This document shows positions 57,494 through 64,000 of a stretch of DNA of 64,000 nucleotides, piece by piece. Positions within the stretch are counted from its first letter, which is position 1, and the number at the start of each line of letters is the position of its first letter. This DNA comes from AP-15 sp963814865 (lineage in GTDB: Bacteria > Pseudomonadota > Alphaproteobacteria > ATCC43930 > CGMCC-115725): positions 62,001-126,000 of the forward strand of contig CAWFEN010000009.1 in the NCBI GenBank assembly GCA_963814865.1. The letters are read 5' to 3'. The notes under the pieces were generated by a model that was not told the DNA's origin, ran no database searches, and was given only the letters and a program-made list of their open reading frames with translations. The position numbers and the translations under genes were made by a program.

Positions 57494-59380
57494 GTGACAG
57501 ACGACCAGGCGGTCGAACGAAAGCTGGCCGCGATCTTTGCCGCCGACGTTGCCGAATACAGCCGCCAGATGGGGCGGGACGAAGTCGGCACCCTGCGCCG
57601 GCTGCAGGCGTATCGGGTTATCCTGGACCGGCTGGTCGAGATCCATCACGGCCGGATTTTCAATACCGCCGGCGACAGCGTGGTCGCCGATTTCGCCAGC
57701 GCGATCGACGCAGTCGAATGCGCCATCGCCGTCCAGCAGGCGATCGCCGCAGAAAATGCAAATCGGCCGCCGGGGGAGCAGATGCGGTTCCGCATCGGCG
57801 TCCATGTCGGCGACGTGATCGTCGAGGGATCGAACCTCTACGGCGACAGCGTCAACATCGCCGCCCGGCTGGAGGCGCTGGCCGAGCCCGGCGGCGTCTG
57901 CCTCTCCGGCGCGGTGCGCGAGCAGATCGGCACCCGGCTGCCGGTCGCTTTCACCACCCTCGGCGAGCAGCGGGTTAAGAACATCGCCGAGCCGGTGCGC
58001 GCCTTCAAGCTCGACGGGCCGCTCGGCGATCGGCCGCCGCCAACCGCGGCCGGTATCCGCCGGCGAGCCGTGCGCCGCCGCATCCTCGCCATTGCCGCCG
58101 CCGTCATCATCATCGCGGCGGGGGCCGCGTGGTGGCTCCGTCCCTGGCCGGCCGCGCTGCAGACATTCTCCTATTCGGCGCCGCGGCTGTCGATGGTCGT
58201 GCTGCCGTTCACCAATCTCAGCAACGATCCGCAGCAGGAATACTTTGCCGACGGCATCACCGACGATCTGACGACCGATCTGTCGCGGATCGACGGGAGC
58301 CTGGTGATCGCCCGCAACACCGCCATGACTTACAAGGGCAAGCAGCTCGACGCCAAACAGATCGGCCGCGAGCTGGGCGTGCGCTACGTGCTCGATGGCA
58401 GCGTCCAGCGAGCCGGCAACGAGGTTCGCGTCAACGTGCGGCTGGTCGATGCCGAAACCGATGCGCAGCTCTGGGCCGAGCGGTTCGACCGCAACATCGG
58501 CGATCTGTTCGCCCTGCAAAACGAGATCACCGCGCGCATCGCGCGCGCCCTCCAATCCCAGCTGGCGATCGCCGAAGCTGGCCGTTCCATCGCCCATCCC
58601 GATGCGCTCGATTACATCCTGCGCGGACGCGCCGAGCTGACCAAGCCGATTTCGCGCGAGACCTATGACGAGGCCGTGCGCGATTTCGAAACGGCGCTGG
58701 CGTTCGATCCGCATGTCGTCGATGGGCAGGCCTGGCTGGCGATCGTGCTCGCGGTCCGAGTCCTCGACGAACTCAGCGATTTTCCCGACGTCGATTTGCG
58801 CCGCGCCGAGGAGCTGGCGTCGCAGGCCTTGGCGGCATCCCCCAACAGCGCGCTGGCCCATGCCGCAAGGGCCCAGGTGCTGCGCGCGGAAGGGCGCTGC
58901 GCGGAAGCGATTCCCGAATACGAAACGTCAATCGCGCTCGATCGCAGCCGCGCACCTCTTTATGCCCATGTCGGCTGGTGCAAGTTTCTGACCGGATCGG
59001 TCGACGCGGTGGTCCCCTATTTCGAGCAGGCCATCCGGCTCAGCCCGCATGAACCCGGCATCGCCATATGGTACGGCCGAGTCGGCGTTGCCAAGCTGCT
59101 GCAGTCGGAGACCGACGAGGCTCTCGGGTGGCTCGAAAAGGCACGCAGCGTGAATGCCCGGCTGCCGTTCGTCCATGCCTATCTCGCTGCTGCCTACGCG
59201 CTCAAGGGCGACACCGGGCAGGCACACAAAGAACTCGCCGCCGCGCGACGGTTGAGCACGAGCTATGCCAGCCTGGCCCAGGTCGAGAAATCGAGCTGGT
59301 TCGACAATCCGAAGATCCGGGCCTTTGCCCAGGCCACCTATTTTCCCGGCCTGCGCCGCGCCGGGATGCCGCAGGAATGA
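57494..59380 (+). CDS. Class III adenylate cyclase with TolB-like and TPR domains
   Basis: 628-aa membrane-bound cyclase. The catalytic domain (10-180) has both metal-binding aspartates, Asp18 in FAADVAEYSRQMG and Asp61 in FNTAGDSVVADF. One transmembrane helix follows (about 197-215, RILAIAAAVIIIAAGAAWWL). Then a TolB-like domain (FTNLSNDPQQEYFADGITDD through NEVRVNVRLVDAETDAQLWA) and several TPR units to the end. The topology puts the sensor portion outside. GTG start with an AGGAGCG site. It would make cAMP in response to an unknown extracytoplasmic cue. Confidence 0.92.
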   Translation: MTDDQAVERKLAAIFAADVAEYSRQMGRDEVGTLRRLQAYRVILDRLVEIHHGRIFNTAGDSVVADFASAIDAVECAIAVQQAIAAENANRPPGEQMRFRIGVHVGDVIVEGSNLYGDSVNIAARLEALAEPGGVCLSGAVREQIGTRLPVAFTTLGEQRVKNIAEPVRAFKLDGPLGDRPPPTAAGIRRRAVRRRILAIAAAVIIIAAGAAWWLRPWPAALQTFSYSAPRLSMVVLPFTNLSNDPQQEYFADGITDDLTTDLSRIDGSLVIARNTAMTYKGKQLDAKQIGRELGVRYVLDGSVQRAGNEVRVNVRLVDAETDAQLWAERFDRNIGDLFALQNEITARIARALQSQLAIAEAGRSIAHPDALDYILRGRAELTKPISRETYDEAVRDFETALAFDPHVVDGQAWLAIVLAVRVLDELSDFPDVDLRRAEELASQALAASPNSALAHAARAQVLRAEGRCAEAIPEYETSIALDRSRAPLYAHVGWCKFLTGSVDAVVPYFEQAIRLSPHEPGIAIWYGRVGVAKLLQSETDEALGWLEKARSVNARLPFVHAYLAAAYALKGDTGQAHKELAAARRLSTSYASLAQVEKSSWFDNPKIRAFAQATYFPGLRRAGMPQE

Positions 59381-59420
59381 CCGGCGCCTATCGGTGCGCG
59401 GCGACTAGAGCGAGGTACCG

Positions 59421-59510
59421 ATGTCGAGGCTCAGCGCGGGAATGGCGGCCGGCGGGATCGCGGTCCTGCTCGGCCTCGCGGCGTGCAGCGGGCCGCCGCA
59501 ATGCCGCTGA
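59421..59510 (+). CDS. Putative 29-aa lipoprotein
   Basis: Short frame MSRLSAGMAAGGIAVLLGLA then ACSGPPQCR. It has an N-terminal Arg, a hydrophobic core and a lipobox (GLAAC), leaving a mature peptide of only eight residues with a second cysteine. It resembles entericidin-size lipoproteins but has no sequence match I recognise, and could equally be the N-terminal remnant of a larger gene. Only a weak GAG ribosome-binding-like site precedes it. It lies between the cyclase and the RidA gene. Confidence 0.45.
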   Translation: MSRLSAGMAAGGIAVLLGLAACSGPPQCR

Positions 59511-59564
59511 AACCGGCGCCGCCTTCGGCTATGATGCAGGGCCACCGGCTTCGGAGACGACGAG

Positions 59565-60026
59565 ATGAGCATCGCGCAACGGCTGACGGAGCTGGGGATC
59601 ACGCTGCCCGAGGTCGGCAGCCCGATCGGGAACTATGTCCACGCCAAGCGCGTCGGCAATCTGATCTATCTGTCGGGCAAAGGCCCACCCGATACCGGCG
59701 GCAAGATGCCGCGCGGCAAGCTCGGCACCGGCATGTCGGTCGAGGAAGGATATCGTCACGCGCGCGGCGTCGGGCTGGTGCTGATCGCGGCGATGCGCGA
59801 CGCGCTGGGCGGCGATCTCGACCGGGTCGAGGACATCGTCAAGGTGCTGGGCATGGTCAACGCCGCGCCCGATTTCGAGGACCATCCCAAGGTCGTCAAC
59901 GGCTGCTCGGACCTCTTCGTCGAAATCTTCGGCGAGCACGGGCGCCACGCGCGCTCGGCGGTCGGGATGAGCTCGCTGCCCGGCGGCATCCCGGTCGAGA
60001 TCGAGGTCATCGTCGCGGTCAGATAG
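59565..60026 (+). CDS. RidA-family protein
   Basis: 153-aa member of the RidA/YjgF/UK114 superfamily, which hydrolyses reactive enamine/imine intermediates. The family pattern is seen in GNLIYLSGKGPPDTGGKMPR, DIVKVLGMVNAAPDFEDHPK and SAVGMSSLPGGIPVEIEVIV. The arginine used for catalysis in canonical RidA is replaced in the usual SSLPxG context (RSAVGMSSLP), so it belongs to a longer YjgF-like subgroup whose activity is unproven. Located before a transporter of the same strand. Confidence 0.9.
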   Translation: MSIAQRLTELGITLPEVGSPIGNYVHAKRVGNLIYLSGKGPPDTGGKMPRGKLGTGMSVEEGYRHARGVGLVLIAAMRDALGGDLDRVEDIVKVLGMVNAAPDFEDHPKVVNGCSDLFVEIFGEHGRHARSAVGMSSLPGGIPVEIEVIVAVR

Positions 60027-60106
60027 CATTCGGACGGTAACGGCTCGGCGCCGGCGCGGCCGGGGATCATTTGCTCCTTCCCGGCCATCGGCATGACGGG
60101 GCGCCG

Positions 60107-61381
60107 ATGCGCGCCGCGGACCCGCCCTCGGAGAGCCGGCAGGTAAGCCGGCTGATGCTGTTTTTCGCCCTCGTCTACGTCGTCGAAGGGCTCGGCCAGA
60201 CGGGTGGGCTGATCGCCCAGCCGCTGAATTATTTTTTGAAGCAAGTCTATGGCTGGACCCCGGTCCAGGTGACCGCCTGGCTGACGATCCTCAATCTTCC
60301 GTGGATCATCAAGCCCGTTTACGGGATCGTATCGGACTTCGTGCCGCTCTGGGGCTATCGCCGCAAAGCCTATCTCGTCGTCGCCAATGCGGCGGCGGCC
60401 GGCGCCTATCTCTGGGTCGCCCGCATTACCGCCCCCGGCGCATTGCTTCTCGTTCTGCTGCTGACCGCCTATGCCATGGCGATATCCAGCACCTTGTGCG
60501 GCGCCGTGCTGGTCGAGAACGGCCAGAGGCTGCGCCGCAGCGACGCCTTCATCAATCAGCAGTGGCTGTGGTTCAACATTGCGGCGATGGCGAGCGCGTT
60601 TCTCGGCGGCCAACTGGTCGAACGCCTGTCGCCGAGCGGTGCCCTGCATGCCGCCGCGGCAATCATCGCCGTAGCCCCGTTCGCCGGCATCTTCGGCGCG
60701 ATCTTTCTGATCGACGAAACCCCGAGCCGTCTCAACCTTGCCGAACTGAAGACGACGTTCCACAGCCTGCTCGCCGCCTTCATGCTCCGAGAGCTGTGGG
60801 TAATCGGCTTGTTCCTGTTCCTCTATTACCTCAATCCGGGGTTTGGCGTGCCGCTTTATTATTACATGACCGACACGCTGAAATTCTCGCAGAACTATAT
60901 CGGGATCCTGGGTGCGATCAATTCCGCCGGATGGATCGCCGGCGCCCTGTTGTACCGAAAACTCCTCAATGGGATGTCGTCAAAGCGGCTGCTCAATTTG
61001 AGCATCCTGGTCGGCGTCGTCACCACGATGGCGTTTCTGCTGCTGTCGAGCGAGACGACGGCCGCGATCGTCAACTTCTTCAGCGGCGCGGCCGGCATGA
61101 TCGCCTTTGTCGCAACCTTGACCTTGGCCGCCGATTATTGTCCGAAGCGGGCGGAGGGTTTCGCCTTTGCTGCGCTGATGTCGCTGCTCAACCTGTCATC
61201 GGCCTTGTCCAACAACATCGGCTCGTTCCTTTACGAGCACGCCTTTCACAGCCGGCTCGCTCCGCTGATTCTGGTGTCGGCCGCCTCGACCGCCGTGATC
61301 TTTCTCCTCGTCCCGCTGCTGCGCCTCGGCGACAAGCAGCCGGGCGAGCCCATTCGCGCGGACAGCGCCGGCGGCGGCTGA
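60107..61381 (+). CDS. Folate/biopterin-type (BT1) MFS transporter
   Basis: 424-aa permease with the FBT-family pattern VYVVEGLGQTGGLIAQPLNY, LNLPWIIKPVYGIVSDFVPL then GYRRKAYLVV. These carriers are common in protozoa, plants and cyanobacteria and take up folates or pterins; bacterial members are poorly studied. The ATG at 60107 is chosen; a TTG at 60071 adds 12 residues. No pterin gene is adjacent. Confidence 0.85.
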   Translation: MRAADPPSESRQVSRLMLFFALVYVVEGLGQTGGLIAQPLNYFLKQVYGWTPVQVTAWLTILNLPWIIKPVYGIVSDFVPLWGYRRKAYLVVANAAAAGAYLWVARITAPGALLLVLLLTAYAMAISSTLCGAVLVENGQRLRRSDAFINQQWLWFNIAAMASAFLGGQLVERLSPSGALHAAAAIIAVAPFAGIFGAIFLIDETPSRLNLAELKTTFHSLLAAFMLRELWVIGLFLFLYYLNPGFGVPLYYYMTDTLKFSQNYIGILGAINSAGWIAGALLYRKLLNGMSSKRLLNLSILVGVVTTMAFLLLSSETTAAIVNFFSGAAGMIAFVATLTLAADYCPKRAEGFAFAALMSLLNLSSALSNNIGSFLYEHAFHSRLAPLILVSAASTAVIFLLVPLLRLGDKQPGEPIRADSAGGG

Positions 61382-61435
61382 CGGGCTGCAGATCAGTCCT
61401 CCGCCGCGTCGGGGGCTGCCGCACCTGCCGCCGGA

Positions 61436-63014
61436 TCAACCGCTGTCGCCCTTCGCGCCGCCGCCCAGCCGCATCGTCAGGAAGCGGCTGCTGCCGTGCC
61501 GGTTGATCTGCAACAGCAGCACGCCCGCGCCGCGCGTTGCCGCCTGCCTGAACTTGGCGATGGTGTCCGCCGGCGAGGCGGCCGGCTGCCGGTTGATCGT
61601 TTCGATCACATCGCCCGGCAGAAGATCGAGACCGGCGAAGGGGCCGTCCGGCGCGATCCCGGTCACGACGACCCCGGCGACATTGGCACCGACCCGCAGC
61701 CGGCTGCGCCGTTGCGCCGTCAGCGGTGCGAGCTCGAGACCGGTGCCGAGATCGGCCGGGCTCGCACGCCGGTCCGCATTCTCATCCTGGTTGATTGCCG
61801 CGGCTTCCGGAGTTTCGGGCATCTGGCCGATTACCGGGCGCAGCCCGATCGCCCGGTTCTGCCGCCACACCGTCACCTGGGCAATCCGGCCGATCGGCAT
61901 GTCGGCGACGACAAGCGGCAGATCGCGCATTCTTTCGATGTCGTGCCCGTCTACCGAGAGGATCACGTCGCCCGGCGCGAACCCGGCCCGCGCGGCGGGG
62001 CCGTTCGCACTAACGCCGGCGACGAGCGCCCCCGTCACCTGAGCCAGCCCGAAGCTCTGGGCGATCTCCGGCGTCACCGGCTGGATCTGCACGCCGAGCC
62101 AGCCGCGCTGGACCTTGCCGTATTCTTCCAATTGCGCGACCACCGGCTTTGCCAAATTCGCCGGTATGGCAAAGCCGATGCCGACCGAGCCGCCATTGGG
62201 CGAATAGATTGCCGTGTTGATGCCGATCACGGCGCCGTCGAGGTTGAAGGTCGGGCCGCCCGAATTGCCCCGGTTGATCGCCGCGTCGATCTGCAGAAAG
62301 TCGTCGTACGGGCCGGCATGGATGTCGCGGCCGCGGGCCGAGATGATGCCGCTGCTGACGGTATCGGAGAGGCCGAACGGATTGCCGACCGCCAGCACCC
62401 AATCACCGACCTGCGCGGCATCGCTGTTGCCCCAGCGCACATAGGGCAACGGGCGCTGCGCATCGATCTTGAGCAATGCCAGATCGGTCAGCGAGTCGCG
62501 TCCGATGATGCGGGCCGGGTGCCGCGTCGCATCGTGGAAGGTGACGATCACGGCATCGGCATTCTCCAGGACGTGATCGTCGGTGACGACGTAGCCGCGC
62601 GGGTCGATGATGAAGCCCGACCCCAATGCCAGGCCCGGTTCGTTGGGTTCGCCTTTGCGCTCCTGCTGCTCGAAGAAGCGGCGCAGCAGCTCGTCGAGCG
62701 CCGATGGCGCCAGCCGCGAGGTGCCGGCTTCGTCCTTTGCCTGGTCAAAACCCGCATTTGCGTCGTCGGTTCTCGGCCGTCTTGCTCGGCCGCTGGACCG
62801 CCGAGACGTTGACGACGGCTGGCAGCACCTCCTGCACGAGCGGCGCGAAGCTCGGCACCGTCACGCTCGCCGACTGCGGTCCGCCACCCCAGCCGTTCCC
62901 GCCGGGCTGGCTGCAGCCGATCGAGCTCGCGGCAACGGCGAGCAGGAGGGCGGCGGTACCGGCCGCTCGCGCCCAAATCCGCCGCTCCGCCCCTGCGAAG
63001 CGCGCATTGCTCAT
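61436..63014 (-). CDS. HtrA/DegP-type serine protease, probable lipoprotein (frameshifted)
   Basis: Periplasmic trypsin-like protease with two PDZ domains. The N-terminus from 63014 carries a lipoprotein-like signal (LLLAVAASSIGC, Cys near 34) and FAPLVQEVLPAVVNVSAVQR, then stops at 62745. The remainder is in the +1 frame from about 62760: FFEQQERKGEPNEPGLALGS, catalytic His (VVTDDHVLENADAV), Asp (DSLTDLALLKID) and Ser (NRGNSGGPTFN), then PDZ modules (GWLGVQIQPVTPEIA; GVVVTGIAPDGPFAGLDLLP). One extra base in 62745-62760 explains the split; the repaired protein has 525 aa. Triad complete, so active if repaired. Confidence 0.88.
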
Positions 63015-63161
63015 GATGGTCTCCAGCGCTTTGCCGCAGCATAGCGCGGCGGCGCGCCGAATGGGTTAATTCCGATCGGCGTACCGTAGCATCGGCCAAT
63101 GCTGTCGCGGAGGTCCTGCGCCCGTCGCCGGATTGCCTCGGCGCCCTCTCCGCGCCGCCGC

Positions 63162-63938
63162 CTACGGGCCGCCGCTGGCTTCGGGTTTTTCGATCAGCGC
63201 CAGGCTCTCCATGGCGAGACCGTAGCCGAGCAGGTCGTGCATCTGCCGGCGCAGGTATTCGGTGAACAGCAGCCGGGTGTAACGCAACAACAGGGTCGGC
63301 TTCTTGGTCAGATCCTCGGCCAGCTCCCAGGCCCGCGCCGAGAGCTGATCGGGCGGCAAGATTTCGGCGACGAGCCCCAGCCGCAACGCTTCGGCGGCGT
63401 CGAGCGTCTGTCCGGTCATCAGGAAATAGCGCCCGCGATTGATGCCGAGGAGCAGCGGGTAGACGATGTGCATGCCGTCGCCCGGTACCACATCCGAGGC
63501 GAAATGGGCCGAATCCTGAAACTGCGCAGTGTCGGCGGCGAGCACGATGTCGCACAGCAATGGGATCTCGGAATGGCGCCAGGCCGGGCCGTTGATCGCG
63601 CTGATCACCGGCACCTCGATGGCGAGGAGGTTCATCAGCAGGTGCCGGCCCTCCCAATGGATGCGGTCGATGCGCTCGATCGACGGGCGCGACGGGAAGG
63701 ACGAGGTGCCGGGAGTGGCGCGCGGCCCGGAGAACTCGGCCCCGGTCCCGGTCAGGATCACGACCCGGTTCTCGCGATCGGCGCCGATGTCGTGGAAGAG
63801 CTCCGGCAATTCGCCATGCGGCAGAAACCCCCAGCGCAGCGACTGCCCTTCGGTGTGGAGCGTGACCTGGAGGATGCCGTTCCGGCGTTCCAGCCGCGCG
63901 CTCTGGTATTTGCCGGCATAGTCGTCGAGCGAGCTCAT
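63162..63938 (-). CDS. Enoyl-CoA hydratase/isomerase family protein
   Basis: 258-aa crotonase-fold protein. The family oxyanion-hole block is present as AIEVPVISAINGPAWRHSEI and DIVLAADTAQFQDSAHFASD; the first oxyanion region (LTGTGAEFSGPRAT) is atypical, and the usual catalytic glutamates of hydratases are not clearly aligned, so it may be an isomerase or hydrolase member. The start at 63938 follows GGAGG; the upstream TTG frame to 63986 is rejected. The gap 63015-63161 upstream of htrA holds nothing visible. Confidence 0.85.
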   Translation of the reverse strand: MSSLDDYAGKYQSARLERRNGILQVTLHTEGQSLRWGFLPHGELPELFHDIGADRENRVVILTGTGAEFSGPRATPGTSSFPSRPSIERIDRIHWEGRHLLMNLLAIEVPVISAINGPAWRHSEIPLLCDIVLAADTAQFQDSAHFASDVVPGDGMHIVYPLLLGINRGRYFLMTGQTLDAAEALRLGLVAEILPPDQLSARAWELAEDLTKKPTLLLRYTRLLFTEYLRRQMHDLLGYGLAMESLALIEKPEASGGP

Positions 63939-64000
63939 CTGCACCTCCCCGAGAATGAGCGGATATTCTATCGCCCCCTGGCTCAAGCCGGGAGTCGCCC

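Overview
The window is about 64 kb of high-GC bacterial chromosome, most likely from an alphaproteobacterium (Rhodospirillales/Hyphomicrobiales-like). Pointers are the DUF3035 lipoprotein next to lspA, the ETF-ubiquinone oxidoreductase, CaiB/BaiF CoA-transferases, many MFS permeases, adenylate cyclases fused to TolB-like and TPR modules, and alphaproteobacterial-type intergenic palindromes. This placement is inference from gene content. I saw no rRNA, tRNA, CRISPR array, transposase or phage module.

Layout. 1-6.6 kb: an mdtABC-type RND efflux operon on the minus strand (the last permease leaves the window). 6.7-10.7 kb: a small membrane protein, an MFS permease and a ScsB/DsbD-like thiol-disulfide reductase. 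10.8-18.9 kb: a minus-strand cassette of a 963-aa beta-helical repeat protein, a 92-aa protein, a C39-like peptidase domain and an RHS-repeat protein; the last two are one reading frame split by a single-base shift. This is the least ordinary locus in the window. 19.2-24.3 kb: CoA-transferase, penicillin-acylase-family hydrolase and threonine ammonia-lyase. 24.4-35.4 kb: catabolic and transport genes (three MFS permeases, cupins, alpha/beta hydrolase, aspartate aminotransferase, GlcG-like protein, LLM oxidoreductase, gentisate-dioxygenase-like protein). 35.8-41.5 kb: a TPR protein and acyl-CoA dehydrogenase pair divergent from an HxlR regulator, then a DUF5681 gene coupled to a second CoA-transferase. 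41.6-53.1 kb: housekeeping genes (ispE, TPR protein, ETF-QO; then ribF, ileS, lspA, DUF3035 lipoprotein). A PEP-CTERM protein gene with a good sigma-54 promoter match and a sulfotransferase gene sit between ribF and ileS. 53.2-64 kb: SDR, histidine phosphatase, Rieske oxygenase, GNAT, adenylate cyclase, RidA, folate/biopterin-type transporter, HtrA protease and enoyl-CoA hydratase.

A pervasive feature is the single-base frameshift. At least nine genes are split, including the normally essential ispE and ileS, which points first to residual consensus errors in the assembly; the split genes should not be read as dead without checking reads. Separately, ileS carries an in-frame patch of about 250 bp with roughly 48% GC inside a gene otherwise near 67-70% GC.

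The best candidates for something new are the repeat-protein/C39/RHS cassette, the sigma-54-preceded PEP-CTERM gene placed inside the ribF-ileS interval, and the foreign-looking patch in ileS.
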